Shown: positions 26,643 through 35,695 of the stretch, one piece after another
Numbering within the stretch: position 1 is the first letter of the stretch
How the letters are laid out: every line of letters starts with the position of its first letter
Source: an uncultured Paracoccaceae bacterium
Lineage (GTDB): Bacteria; Pseudomonadota; Alphaproteobacteria; Rhodobacterales; Rhodobacteraceae
Direction of reading: 5' to 3'
Assembly: GCA_947497985.1 (NCBI GenBank)
Contig: CANMIX010000002.1
Span: forward strand, 186,001 to 250,000
Length of the DNA: 64,000 nt
Translations under genes and position numbers: made by a program
Notes under the pieces: generated by a model
What the model was told of the DNA's origin: nothing
The model's database searches: none
What the model saw: the letters and a program-made list of their open reading frames with translations, nothing else

Positions 26643-26712
26643 GGTTTTAGTCTTTCAAGCCTGTTGGCAGTTTGGTGAAGTGCAGAGTGCCCGATGGTGT
26701 AAAACCCAAAAT

Positions 26713-26745
26713 CCCACGTCAGCAAGCAGGGCCTGCGGACGTGGG
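26713..26745 (-). terminator. Rho-independent terminator after siderophore receptor
   Basis: CCCACGTC at 26713-26720 pairs with GACGTGGG at 26738-26745, and the interior holds a second small palindrome (GCAGGGCCTGC). On the minus strand the stem is followed by ATTTTGGGTTTT. It lies about 40 bp after the receptor stop. Confidence 0.75.
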
Positions 26746-26785
26746 TAAGGGCATGTTTTGCCATGGGGCTGGTTGGGCCAAGCGG

Positions 26786-28915
26786 TTAGAACGCGCGGGT
26801 CACGGTCAATGTCACGGTCCGTGGATCGCCAGCATAAAGACGCGTGTCCGTTGTGCCCGCATAATAGTAGGTTTCATCAAAGAGGTTGGCGACCGAGAGT
26901 GAGGTTTTCCAGTCGGCTTTTTCAAAGTGAAGGCCTACATCCGTCAGGAAATAGCTTGGCAAGGTGACGGCGGTGCTGTCGCTGATATTGGTTTTGACAT
27001 CATCGCGGTAGGAAATCCCAGCCGAGAAGCCAAGCGTGCCGCCCCAAACCGGTTGCGGGACATTGTAACGGGTGAACAGGAACGCGGAATTTCGTGGTGC
27101 ATGTGCCGGTGTCAGGCCTGCAAATTCACCCTCGGTCGCTTCGCTTTCGTTATAAGCATACCCCGCTTTGAACTGCCAATTGTCTTTGGGCTGCCATTGA
27201 AAATCGACCTCGACCCCTTTGCTTTCGACTTGGCCGACGGTCTCATACACTCCGCCGCCAAGGGATTCAGACACGTTGTCTTTGGTGATCTGATAGGCGG
27301 ACAGGCTCACATTCATGCGGTCGTGGAATTGGTATCTGACACCCGCCTCAAACTGGAGCGATTTTTCGGCGTCCAGTGGCCCGCCGTTCACGTCCACACG
27401 TTCAGCCGTGTAGGGGTCAAAGCTTTGCGCAAGGCTACCAAAGGCGGTCCAGCTGTCATTGATTTGATAGACCGCGCCCAATGATCCGACCCAATCGGTT
27501 GTCTCTGCGGTGTTGTCGTCGTTACAGCTGCCGCTGACGCAGACATAATCGATCTTGGTGCGGTTCACCCGGGCCGAGGCAACGACCGTCAATGCATCCG
27601 ACAGTGTGATCTTGTCTTGGGCATAAATGCCAAAGCTGTAGTAGTTGGTTTCGCGCCGGTTGCCGACAACAGCGGTGGCCGTACCGTCCAAAACGGGATC
27701 ATAGATATCAAGGTCGTCGTCAGCAAACCCACCAAAGGCCAAACGGTTAAAGTCGGTTTTGCGGTATTCACCAGCGACACCAAAGGTCAGATTGTGACGC
27801 ACATTGCCCGTTGTCGCGTCTTTGGTCCAATACGTGTCAAACCCATGCCAGTCGCGGGTGTTTTTCTGGTGCCGGAAGCGGCGGCGCAACGTACCATCCG
27901 CGTCGTTGACACGGTTGTTCTCAAACAGGCGGCGTTCGTCTTGGTGCCAGACGCTGCGCCAGTTGAAATGGAACTGTCCATTGTTCAAATCGCGTTGGTA
28001 GGCAGCAGTGATTGCGGCCCCTTTGTCATCATCAAAATCACCGGGATCTTGGTAGACGGTGTCAATTGATGCGACGTTTGAAATGTCATTGTCGATTGCA
28101 GCAAGGCCTTGATCGGCGTCGCCGTCCTGTTTGCCAATCTCAACACCAAACGTCAGTTGCGAGACATCGTTAATTTCCCACAAGAGCGTTGTATAGAGGT
28201 TGAGCTCGGAGGTGTTGATATCTCCACGGAACGAGTCCGTGCTGTCACCGGACAGGATAAAACGATAAAAGAGGTCATCGCGCCCTGCCACAGGCCCCGT
28301 CAGATCCAAAGTGCTGGTGACGCCCAAGTCTTCGCCAAAACCGGAAACACCGCTGGCAAAGCTTTGGAAGGACGTGGTGAAGCTGCCCGAAAATTCTTTT
28401 TGAGGTTTCTTGGTGACCAGATTGACCAGGCCGCCCGTTTCCATGTTCCCATAAAGGACAGATGCAGGACCTTTTAGGACTTCGACGGTTTCAATATTGG
28501 CGGTTGAGGGGGAGCCAAAGCGGGTGGTCAGACCTGACAGGCCGTCGACCTTGATGTTGTTCAAATCAATGTCAAAGCCCCGGATCGTAAACCCGTCTGC
28601 ACTGTTAGCCGCGCGGGCGACACCGGTTGTGTAGTCAAAGATGTCCTCAAGGTTATTGGCGTTGATATCATCCATGAACGTCGCGTTGGTCGTGGAGACC
28701 TGGAATGGGGTTTCATGGTCTGAAAACTCGCCCTTCAACGCAGTCGAATTGGTGTTTTCAAAATACGTCTCCTGATGGCCGGTGACGATGATCGGATCCA
28801 GTTCCAGCGGCGCGTCTTGTGCGAGCAGCGGCGAGGCCGCATTGGAAAGAATGACGCTGGTCATACAGGTCAGCAGAAGGTGGCGGCGAAGGGAGGCACG
28901 CGACGAGCATATCAT
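26786..28915 (-). CDS. TonB-dependent siderophore receptor (FhuA/FpvA-type)
   Basis: This 709-residue protein has a basic signal sequence ending near SPLLAQ. ELDPIIVTG serves as TonB box, and the plug domain runs from about residue 60 to 190 (TPFQVSTTNATFMDD, FTIRGFDID, VEVLKGPASVLYGNMETGGLVNLVTKKP). A 22-strand barrel ends in VTLTVTRAF. The LKGPASVLYG and GLVNLVTKKP signatures place it with hydroxamate/catecholate siderophore receptors. There is no N-terminal signalling (STN) domain. A short internal CVSGSC could form a loop disulphide. The ABC importer lies downstream and an RpiR regulator gene upstream, all on the minus strand. Confidence 0.9.
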   Translation of the reverse strand: MICSSRASLRRHLLLTCMTSVILSNAASPLLAQDAPLELDPIIVTGHQETYFENTNSTALKGEFSDHETPFQVSTTNATFMDDINANNLEDIFDYTTGVARAANSADGFTIRGFDIDLNNIKVDGLSGLTTRFGSPSTANIETVEVLKGPASVLYGNMETGGLVNLVTKKPQKEFSGSFTTSFQSFASGVSGFGEDLGVTSTLDLTGPVAGRDDLFYRFILSGDSTDSFRGDINTSELNLYTTLLWEINDVSQLTFGVEIGKQDGDADQGLAAIDNDISNVASIDTVYQDPGDFDDDKGAAITAAYQRDLNNGQFHFNWRSVWHQDERRLFENNRVNDADGTLRRRFRHQKNTRDWHGFDTYWTKDATTGNVRHNLTFGVAGEYRKTDFNRLAFGGFADDDLDIYDPVLDGTATAVVGNRRETNYYSFGIYAQDKITLSDALTVVASARVNRTKIDYVCVSGSCNDDNTAETTDWVGSLGAVYQINDSWTAFGSLAQSFDPYTAERVDVNGGPLDAEKSLQFEAGVRYQFHDRMNVSLSAYQITKDNVSESLGGGVYETVGQVESKGVEVDFQWQPKDNWQFKAGYAYNESEATEGEFAGLTPAHAPRNSAFLFTRYNVPQPVWGGTLGFSAGISYRDDVKTNISDSTAVTLPSYFLTDVGLHFEKADWKTSLSVANLFDETYYYAGTTDTRLYAGDPRTVTLTVTRAF

Positions 28916-29021
28916 ATTGTTATTCCATGCAGCGCATGGTTCCCGGGAGTTGGTGTTGGTTGGAATGAAGTGCCTTGAGCGAATCTGAACGCTTGGGTTG
29001 GCTCGTTTTTTTATTTCCGAC

Positions 29022-29182
29022 TGTAGTAGTCAACTATTTATTCCGGAAAACCAATGGTGCGGCAGGCGCCGCCAAGGTGCTTCGCGCCCGAAACAGCGGG
29101 GTTTGAGGCTGCTGTGCCGCGAAAAACGGGTCTGAACACAGGGAAATGAAAAAATTTGTCGTAAATTTTACGGACTACTACA
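29022..29182. repeat. Inverted pair of TGTAGTAGTC in the receptor leader region
   Basis: TGTAGTAGTC at 29022-29031 and its exact inverse GACTACTACA at 29173-29182 flank a 141-bp AT-rich and GC-rich mixed segment between the regulator stop (29193) and the receptor start (28915). The copies could be operator halves or sites for DNA looping by the neighbouring RpiR regulator. No coding sequence is seen here. Confidence 0.45.
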
Positions 29183-29192
29183 AAGTGCTGCC

Positions 29193-30095
29193 TCAGCGGG
29201 AATACGGACGCACGTCTTTGCGCAGCGTAACCAGACGGTCTAACGTTTGAACGCTACGATCTGGGGCCAATGAAGAGACTCCAAGGTGCAGCGCTTCCAG
29301 CGCAAAAAGCGTTTGTGAATGAAGGGCGACGTTCTGGCTTTTTTGGCGAGGGAGGACAAAGCTGGCGTCTGCTTGCGCCCGCAGCGATGCATCTTCACGG
29401 CCCAGGATCATGACCACCGGCACAGCCAGTCGTTTTGCTTCGGCCAACGTTGTTGTTGCTTCCCGGTGGGCGCGGCCGTGCAACAGCATGATCAGCACAT
29501 CGCCTTTTGCCATTTGCAGCAAATTCTCAGCAAGCGCCACGCCCGTAAGGTTGAAGGCCTTGCCAGGGATGCCCGAGCGGGAAAACAAACGCGCGCCGTA
29601 TTCCGCGATGATCCCGTTGGCAGCGATTCCAAAAATGCCAACGCCGGTCGCTTGGGCGATTAATGGCACAGCTTTTGCGATTGCTTCCCGGTTTAAGGAG
29701 GAGCCAAGCGCATCCAGAGCCGCCTTCTGGCTGTTGATCACAAAGTCGATTGTGGCATTGGTGTCCTGCCCCAAAGATAGCGTGGTGTTCGACATCTTTT
29801 CGACTGGGGATTCGACCTCACTCAACCAAGCGCCAAGCGTATCCTTGAGGTCGCGCAAACCCGTAAAGCCCAATGCCTGTATGGTGCGGATCACCGTGGC
29901 ATCCGATGTGCCAGCTTCCAGCCCGATCTCAAGCGCGGACAGGCCAAGCACCCCATGCCTGTTGGCATCGATGAACCCGGCCACAGCCTGAGAGGTTGGA
30001 GACAGGCGATCTTTGCGTTTGGCCAGCTGCTCCCCAAAACGATCTTTTACCAGTGGGGCCGGGTGGGGTGCGTGGAGTGAGCGAGGCTGCGACAT
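29193..30095 (-). CDS. RpiR/MurR-family transcriptional regulator
   Basis: This 300-residue protein has an N-terminal HTH_6 domain at about 15-90 (LSPTSQAVAGFIDAN, then ALEIGLEAGTSDATVIRTIQALG) and a C-terminal SIS domain at about 130-270 (GVGIFGIAANGIIAEYGARL, GDVLIMLLHGRAHREA). SIS domains normally bind phosphosugars. Here the gene precedes a siderophore receptor in the same direction and no sugar genes are near, so it probably controls iron uptake in response to an unknown ligand. The SIS fold is intact. Confidence 0.85.
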   Translation of the reverse strand: MSQPRSLHAPHPAPLVKDRFGEQLAKRKDRLSPTSQAVAGFIDANRHGVLGLSALEIGLEAGTSDATVIRTIQALGFTGLRDLKDTLGAWLSEVESPVEKMSNTTLSLGQDTNATIDFVINSQKAALDALGSSLNREAIAKAVPLIAQATGVGIFGIAANGIIAEYGARLFSRSGIPGKAFNLTGVALAENLLQMAKGDVLIMLLHGRAHREATTTLAEAKRLAVPVVMILGREDASLRAQADASFVLPRQKSQNVALHSQTLFALEALHLGVSSLAPDRSVQTLDRLVTLRKDVRPYSR

Positions 30096-30232
30096 GTAGA
30101 TAAACCTGACTATTTAATTTGGGTAATCTAAATGGTTCACCATGCGCGTCAAGCAACATGGCAAAGTGCTTTCAAGGGTCTGTGCTATCTTTACTTTGAT
30201 ATGGAGCCTTGCGGACAATTGGCAAAACGAAA

Positions 30233-30264
30233 CAAGCTGGCCTGCGACTAAGCAAGCCAGCTTG
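30233..30264 (-). terminator. Rho-independent terminator after FecA-type receptor
   Basis: CAAGCTGGC at 30233-30241 pairs perfectly with GCCAGCTTG at 30256-30264. On the minus strand the 9-bp stem is followed by TTTCGTTTTG. It lies 34 bp beyond the receptor stop. Confidence 0.75.
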
Positions 30265-30297
30265 AACTGAGGGCAGATGTTTTACAGCGCCCTTAGA

Positions 30298-32733
30298 TTA
30301 GAATTCGTACTGGACAAACACGCCGACTGTTCTGGCCTCGCCAGCTTTGGCAAAAATTGTGTCGCCTTGTTCGAGACGGGTGGTTGCATACTCTTCGTCA
30401 AAAATGTTGCGCACGAAAATGCCTGCGCTTAGCGGACCATCTGAATAATTCAGTTGGGCGTTGACCAGGAATACATCATCGGTTGACAGTGTGTTTTCGC
30501 CATCGGTGAATGTGGCGCCTGTGTAACTGGCATCCGCGCCTAAGGTGAAATCATTGCCAAATCCATAGCTTGCCCCGATGGAGGCGCTGGATTCTGGGGT
30601 ATTTGGCAGTGAGTTTCCGCTCAGATCACTGTTGTCGCCTGCAATATAGTCCACGTATTCCGCCTGCAACAGGCCCAAAGAACCATAGATGTTGAAGCTA
30701 GGTGTGATGTCATAGGAGAGCGAGAATTCCGCACCATAAAGTTCGGATTCACCGGCATTTTCAATCACAAAATCGTCCTGCGCAAACGCATTGGTAAAGT
30801 CGCGGCGCACTTGCTGGTTATCCCAACGCGTGTAGAAGACATTCGCATTTGCAACCAATCTAGAGTCCAAAAACTCACCGCGGAATGCCAATTCTAAGTT
30901 GTCTGTGAACTCTTCTTCAAATTCGCTTGCGGTGCCAGTGAACGGATTCACGCTGAAACCGCCCGCGCGGTAGCCGCGTTGATAGGTCAAGCTCGTGCTC
31001 AGCCCATCGCGCCACTCATAAGATGCGCCGATTTTAGGTAGAAATGCCTCAAACTCACGTTCAAAAGATGTGTCGCGCGGTGTAACGACATCGAAGCCAA
31101 AGGTGGTCGCAGAGGCAAAGGAACGAAGTCCAACCTTGTCGCGATCGTAACGTGCGCCGAGCGTAAAGGACAGACCTTGCAGCCAGCGGTTTGCTTCGAT
31201 TTCGACCTCGCCAAAGATTGCGGTATTGCGCGATGTATTGACGGAGCCAGACAAGGTGGTCAGTTGGCTGAAAGGAAGACCCGTCAAGGGGTTTAGGAAC
31301 AGTGCCGAGCCCCGTAACTCTACGGTGGATTGGCGTTGATACTCGGTATCTGCATAAAACAGACCCGCGACGCCACGATACCCGTTGCCTTCGAACAGCA
31401 AGCGAATGTCTTGTTCAAACACTTCAGCTTCGCCGCCACTATCAGTGAAGCCTGTATCCTCTTCTGTTCGGTCGTTGTCGATGAATTCAAACAGCCGATC
31501 TGAATAATGGCTGGTTTCGGCTTCCAGCTTCAAGAAGGGGGAGAAGGTGTAAGTGGCCTTCAGTCCCGCAGTTTCAGTGTCTAGGATGTGAGTGGTTGCA
31601 AGTTCGGAATCATTAACGATATCTCCTGGGAACTTGTCGTTGTCGATCCGGGTTTCACCGATCGTGTTTTCCTGTTCGCCGTAGGAAAATACCAGTTCCA
31701 GGTCATCGGTTGGATTTAACCGCAGTTTGGCGCGCCAGGTTTCTAGGTTGGTTTCGCCAAAGTCATCACGGCCCAGTGTCGGGTTATTGACCGGGCCATC
31801 GTCGCTCACCCGTTGGGCCGCAAACCGGAAAGCCACGCGATCTTGGACCAGGACCTTGTTCAATGAGAACGCGGTCTCATAGGAATCGCGACTGCCGTAA
31901 CCGGCACGGAAGCGGTATTCATCCTGATAGATCGGATCACGGGTTCGAATGACCACCGCACCACCAAGCGCGTTGCGCCCTTGTTGGGTTGACTGCGGTC
32001 CGCGCAAAACCTCAACCTGATCAATGTCCCATGTGGGATATTGTCCACGGGTAATGGCGCTGGTATCAGGCAAGGCAATGCCATCGACCTGAGTGCTGAC
32101 CAAGGGTGAGGAGGAGGCGCGGGCTACGCCAAATTGGCTGACACCACGGATAGAAATGCCTTCGTCCCCGCCGGTTTGGTTGACGTTAACGCTACGCTCA
32201 ATTGTGTCGAATACATCGCGGTCCCCGCGTTGCTCAAGCGTTTCGCCTTTGGCGACAACTGCGGAGGTGGGGCTCTCCTGCAATGTTCGTTCCAACAGTT
32301 CGCCACGGACGATGATTTCATCCAGCAATAAAGCATCATCGGAGGAAAAGTCCGGCGCGTTTGGGTCTTCAACTGCGTTGAGAACGGCAGTTGTTTGGTC
32401 CAAGAAGCTCAGCGGAATTCCAGAGCCGGACAAGAGTTTCTCGAGCGCCACTCGGGCTGGCATTTGACCAGAGACACCAGGAGAGTGTTTCCCGTCGGTG
32501 TCTGTCGACAACGCTGTAACTTGTAGCCCGGATTGTAAACCAAACAGCGCCAGCGCCTTGTCCAATTGCTGCGGGGGAATTTCCACATCAACGACTTCGG
32601 CACCGAGGCGGGGGGATGTTTGCCCATACAACGGGGATGCCAGCAGTGGCACGGCGACCAAAGCCGTGGCCATAAGTTGTGCGCGTAAAGTTCGATTGGT
32701 CGCACGCAAAAATTTCAATGAGGGCACACCCAT
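30298..32733 (-). CDS. TonB-dependent transducer receptor with STN domain (FecA-like)
   Basis: The protein has 811 residues from the ATG at 32733 (a GTG lies one codon upstream), with GGAG ahead. After the signal peptide (ends LASPLYGQ) comes a secretin/TonB short N-terminal domain at about 45-115 (VDVEIPPQQLDKALALFGLQSGLQV, then ALEKLLSGSGIPLSF). LDEIIVRG follows as TonB box, then the plug (ISIRGVSQFG, VEVLRGPQSTQQGRNALGGAVVI) and a barrel ending GVFVQYEF. The STN domain is the part that signals to FecR. It follows sigma and anti-sigma genes and an ECF-type promoter, so ligand binding should induce its own synthesis. Ligand unknown. Confidence 0.9.
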   Translation of the reverse strand: MGVPSLKFLRATNRTLRAQLMATALVAVPLLASPLYGQTSPRLGAEVVDVEIPPQQLDKALALFGLQSGLQVTALSTDTDGKHSPGVSGQMPARVALEKLLSGSGIPLSFLDQTTAVLNAVEDPNAPDFSSDDALLLDEIIVRGELLERTLQESPTSAVVAKGETLEQRGDRDVFDTIERSVNVNQTGGDEGISIRGVSQFGVARASSSPLVSTQVDGIALPDTSAITRGQYPTWDIDQVEVLRGPQSTQQGRNALGGAVVIRTRDPIYQDEYRFRAGYGSRDSYETAFSLNKVLVQDRVAFRFAAQRVSDDGPVNNPTLGRDDFGETNLETWRAKLRLNPTDDLELVFSYGEQENTIGETRIDNDKFPGDIVNDSELATTHILDTETAGLKATYTFSPFLKLEAETSHYSDRLFEFIDNDRTEEDTGFTDSGGEAEVFEQDIRLLFEGNGYRGVAGLFYADTEYQRQSTVELRGSALFLNPLTGLPFSQLTTLSGSVNTSRNTAIFGEVEIEANRWLQGLSFTLGARYDRDKVGLRSFASATTFGFDVVTPRDTSFEREFEAFLPKIGASYEWRDGLSTSLTYQRGYRAGGFSVNPFTGTASEFEEEFTDNLELAFRGEFLDSRLVANANVFYTRWDNQQVRRDFTNAFAQDDFVIENAGESELYGAEFSLSYDITPSFNIYGSLGLLQAEYVDYIAGDNSDLSGNSLPNTPESSASIGASYGFGNDFTLGADASYTGATFTDGENTLSTDDVFLVNAQLNYSDGPLSAGIFVRNIFDEEYATTRLEQGDTIFAKAGEARTVGVFVQYEF

Positions 32734-32815
32734 CACCGTTTCTCCAGTTCGTCGATTGTTGTGTTGGGTAAGCCGAGGGGCAAAATCGCCCCTTTCAAAC
32801 TGTGCCTATAAGTAA

Positions 32816-32840
32816 AGACGAATTGGACGCGGAAAATTCC
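32816..32840 (-). promoter_or_regulatory. ECF sigma (FecI-type) promoter for the receptor gene
   Basis: On the minus strand GGAAT (plus 32836-32840) and CGTCT (plus 32816-32820) are separated by 15 bp, matching the GGAA...CGTCT layout of iron-starvation ECF promoters. The -10 element ends about 83 bp upstream of the receptor ATG, in the short gap between fecR and fecA genes. Confidence 0.6.
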
Positions 32841-32881
32841 GGAAAAAATTAAAAAAATGTGATTTTTTGGAGTGGTTCTTC

Positions 32882-33862
32882 TCAAAGAGAGACGACCATG
32901 ACCCAATTTGACAGCATCCAAACCGAACCGTCAAAGGGCTGCACCATTGCGCGCGCCGCAGCAACGGGGCGGGTTACATCATAGACGCCAGTGATGTTTT
33001 TACCTTTCAAATCAGTAGGAAGGATGATGACCTTGCCATTGAAGTTCCGCTGCAGGCTTTGCAGTGCATGTGCTACAGGTTGATCCGTCGCAACTAGGCG
33101 GTCGTGTAGAAAGGCCGTCGCGGCCTCGGGCGTCCGTTGGCCGGTTTTGATATCGCCGTTCGTATCGGCGCGGGCCCATTGACCGGGCGAAAGCGTCTGA
33201 CCTGCACTTGTTGATGCGTCCTTGCGCACCAGTACTGTGCCGGTACTCACCAAAACTTCGTTATCTTCATCAAAATTCTGAACGAGGAATGATGTCCCAA
33301 GGGCGGTTGCGGAAACAGATCCGCTGGTTACGCGAAAGGGCCGAGATGGTTCATGAGCGACCTCAAAAAAGGCTTCGCCTTTCAAAAGGCTTATGTGGCG
33401 CTCGCTTGTGCTAAGGTCGACGGTGATGGCGCTGTCTGCGCCCAGGTGAACGGTGCTGCCATCGGCCAGGGCCACGGCGCGGGTTTCACTGCGCCCCGTA
33501 AACTCATCGGCTTGAAATTGAGTGAAAACATCTGGACCCAAATACACCGCCAATGAAATAGCTGCCGCCGTTGCGAGGCCAATCATCAAACCTCTGCGGC
33601 GTTTTGGTTGTGTAGTGGGTGCGAAATGGCGCTGACGTATCCTTGGCTGCGGCCTGGGAAGCGGTGCGGTTGGTTGGAGCTGGTTAAATAATTGATCCAA
33701 GTCGCAAACTTCCTGCCAAGCAGCATCGTGAGAGGGATCTGCCTGCCGCCATCGGTCGATGTGCGCCGAAAACTCTGGATCGTCTGGATTGTCCTGCAGC
33801 AATACCCATAGGGATGCAGCGTGTTTCACAAGGTCATCCTGAGTGGCGTTGGCTGACATCAT
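32882..33862 (-). CDS. FecR-family anti-sigma/signal transducer
   Basis: This protein has 326 residues from the ATG at 33862 (33859 also possible). An N-terminal DUF4880 segment at about 5-50 (HAASLWVLLQDNPDDPEFSAHIDRW, then DPSHDAAWQEV) contacts the sigma factor. One transmembrane helix follows at about 88-107 (LMIGLATAAAISLAVYL), then the periplasmic FecR domain at about 120-220 (ETRAVALADGSTVHLGADSAITVD) and a C-terminal STN-like part. It relays receptor occupancy across the inner membrane to the sigma factor encoded just upstream. Confidence 0.9.
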   Translation of the reverse strand: MMSANATQDDLVKHAASLWVLLQDNPDDPEFSAHIDRWRQADPSHDAAWQEVCDLDQLFNQLQPTAPLPRPQPRIRQRHFAPTTQPKRRRGLMIGLATAAAISLAVYLGPDVFTQFQADEFTGRSETRAVALADGSTVHLGADSAITVDLSTSERHISLLKGEAFFEVAHEPSRPFRVTSGSVSATALGTSFLVQNFDEDNEVLVSTGTVLVRKDASTSAGQTLSPGQWARADTNGDIKTGQRTPEAATAFLHDRLVATDQPVAHALQSLQRNFNGKVIILPTDLKGKNITGVYDVTRPVAAARAMVQPFDGSVWMLSNWVMVVSL

Positions 33863-33897
33863 GGTGTTGGGCCTGTTTGTTACTTTTGACAATGGGG

Positions 33898-34419
33898 TCA
33901 ACCTTTTCCCCAGACATGGGTACGGCACCGGGCCAATCCATCGGTAACCAGTTCATGCGCGCGTGACTTTGAAATTCCCATAATGGTTGCGATCTCGTGC
34001 AATTTGCGTCCTTGCAACCTGTGAAGCTCCAATGCGGTGCGGGTCTTTTGGGGCAATGCATCCATTGCGGTTCTCAATCTGTCGATTTCTTGTCGGGCCG
34101 CCACAGTTCTTTCTGAGGTGATTGACTGGGTCAGCGCAGGGGAGGTCGCGTTTTCAAAACTGGCCGGGTCTACTATATACGGTCCCCGTTTGGTTTTACG
34201 TCGCGTGTCGATGGCAAGATTTCGAACTATACGGAATAAAAACGCAATGGGTTCGGCGATCACCTCATCCTTGCGGGCCTTGTGAAACCGCAGCCATGCC
34301 TCTTGCACCACGTCTTCTGCCAGATGCTCGTCGCCCAAAAGCTTGGCCGCATAGCCAACCAGCCCGCGGCGGTGTTCTAAAAACACGCTGAGTTCTTGCG
34401 GATCACATGTTGCGGTCAA
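33898..34419 (-). CDS. ECF RNA polymerase sigma factor (FecI-like)
   Basis: This 173-residue sigma-70-family protein shows region 2 at about 12-80 (LVGYAAKLLGDEHLAEDVVQEAWLRF, then FLFRIVRNLAIDTRR) and region 4 at about 110-165 (MDALPQKTRTALELHRLQGRKLHEIATIMGIS, then RAHELV). This is the iron-uptake FecI group. It should direct polymerase to the GGAAT-N15-CGTCT promoter before the STN receptor gene. The gene precedes fecR by 35 bp and completes a sigma, anti-sigma and receptor set. Confidence 0.91.
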   Translation of the reverse strand: MTATCDPQELSVFLEHRRGLVGYAAKLLGDEHLAEDVVQEAWLRFHKARKDEVIAEPIAFLFRIVRNLAIDTRRKTKRGPYIVDPASFENATSPALTQSITSERTVAARQEIDRLRTAMDALPQKTRTALELHRLQGRKLHEIATIMGISKSRAHELVTDGLARCRTHVWGKG

Positions 34420-34760
34420 TGATTTTGGCCCAGTGTGGCAATGAAAAAGTTGGCGGAATCTGTGTAGTTCCGGGGTGGTTAAAGTATCCTATTAAAATTG
34501 TCACCTATATGCGCAGGTGTTGAGTCACCTTTGCGACAGGTGTTGTTTCAGTGTCGGGGATGGACGTTGTGAATTTAACGCGGCCTAACGGCCTGTGCGT
34601 GGCTGACACGATTTGCGCGGCTGATGCAGCACAGGGCCACAGGCAGACCGGAACTGTGAACCAGCACGGTTGCAGCCTTGACGCGGCAAGTTGGCAGAGC
34701 AGGTGTAGCGTCACAGTCGCAACACCTGCGTGCCGGATGTATCGTGCAGGTTACATCGTT
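34420..34760. other. Intergenic region upstream of the ECF sigma gene
   Basis: These 341 bp lack a convincing gene. An 11-bp inverted repeat, CGCAGGTGTTG at 34512-34522 and CAACACCTGCG at 34720-34730, brackets most of it, and a related GACAGGTGTTG occurs near 34535. A 69-codon minus-strand frame (34505-34714) between the repeats begins with a signal-peptide-like stretch, but has no recognisable family. The part nearest 34420 should contain the fecI promoter. Confidence 0.4.
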
Positions 34761-35231
34761 TTAAGGCTGATACGGCAACGACGAGTGGTGTAGTACGATG
34801 CGAAGGTCTCCGTTCGGGTCTTTTTTATACCCAAAGCTTTTGTCGACGGTGGTGACGCTGCCATCCTTGTTGGTCAATTTGACCCAGCCCATCCACATGG
34901 CGATGTCGCCCTGAATGAAACTGGCGGAGGTTACGCTTTCCATGGATCGCCAGCCCATGATGGCGAAGCCGTTGTCCAACGGGTAGTCCTCGGAATGACC
35001 GCAGAAATATGCCAAAGCACCGTCTTTGGTGGGCCGGAATGTTTGTGCGCCGCTTGCCATTGTTGGTTTGAACAGAACTGGTCCAAGATTATAGCCGTAA
35101 TAGCTATCGAGATTGGCAGATGCGATTTCTCGCGCTTTTTCAATTCCGTCTTCCTCAAAAGCCTTTGAGATTGAAACTTTACCATTGCCCCAGATGGTGA
35201 GGGCGTTCTGCAAATCAACTTCGGTGATCAT
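34761..35231 (-). CDS. NTF2/SnoaL-like protein (CaMKII-association-domain type)
   Basis: The protein has 156 residues from the ATG at 35231, which follows AAAGGAACG; the open frame continues upstream to 35519 but that part has odd composition and no Shine-Dalgarno sequence. The sequence has an N-terminal helix pair (TEVDLQNALTIWGNGKVSISKAFEEDGIEKAREIA), YGYNLGPVLFKPT, and the closing RIVLHHSSLPY typical of NTF2-like cone folds. Proteins of this kind are often labelled phosphoribosyl-AMP cyclohydrolase by automatic annotation, but no HisI metal motif is seen. Role unknown; it stands alone between the fec genes and the IclR gene. Confidence 0.7.
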   Translation of the reverse strand: MITEVDLQNALTIWGNGKVSISKAFEEDGIEKAREIASANLDSYYGYNLGPVLFKPTMASGAQTFRPTKDGALAYFCGHSEDYPLDNGFAIMGWRSMESVTSASFIQGDIAMWMGWVKLTNKDGSVTTVDKSFGYKKDPNGDLRIVLHHSSLPYQP

Positions 35232-35695
35232 TAAGGTCGTTCCTTTTTCTTCTTTTATTCTAGGACGCTGTTGAGGCTGCAGACGCCAAATTGCGATAGT
35301 CGCAGGTTGTGATGGCAATGCGTAGGCGACCACTTGGTCGAAGTTGTAAACGCATGTGTCGTCCAATGCCGTGTGCGCGCGCGCTTTTCTTGTGCTGTGA
35401 GTGTCTTTGGGCACGTAACTTATGTGATGGGATAATTCACTGCAAGAGGTGCAAAAGCCGGGGCGCGGCAGGTCTTTGATGGTGGGCTCATTGGCCGCAT
35501 CCATTTTGGAACAAAGCACAAGAGTTCCTGTTTAAACGTGCCTCTTGGCGTAGGCTGAGTTCGATGTATTCGCGTCCCTGTGACACCTTTGAAATGTCAT
35601 TGTGACCACTGCCGGAACCACGTCTAAAACAGTGTCCGGAACTTCGGCTGTGCCAACAGTGGGCCGGGGAAATATCCGAAAAGCATTTGACCGGT
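35232..35695. other. Intergenic region
   Basis: These 464 bp show no credible gene on either strand. Two CCGGAAC copies about 24 bp apart near 35,610-35,645 are the only repeat noticed. It should hold the promoter of the NTF2-like gene and the 3' end of the IclR transcript. Confidence 0.4.

Noticed and set aside
35232-35519. N-terminal extension of the NTF2-like protein by 96 residues
   Set aside because: The ATG at 35231 has a good AAAGGA site and begins the conserved fold; the extension has no family match and an odd composition.
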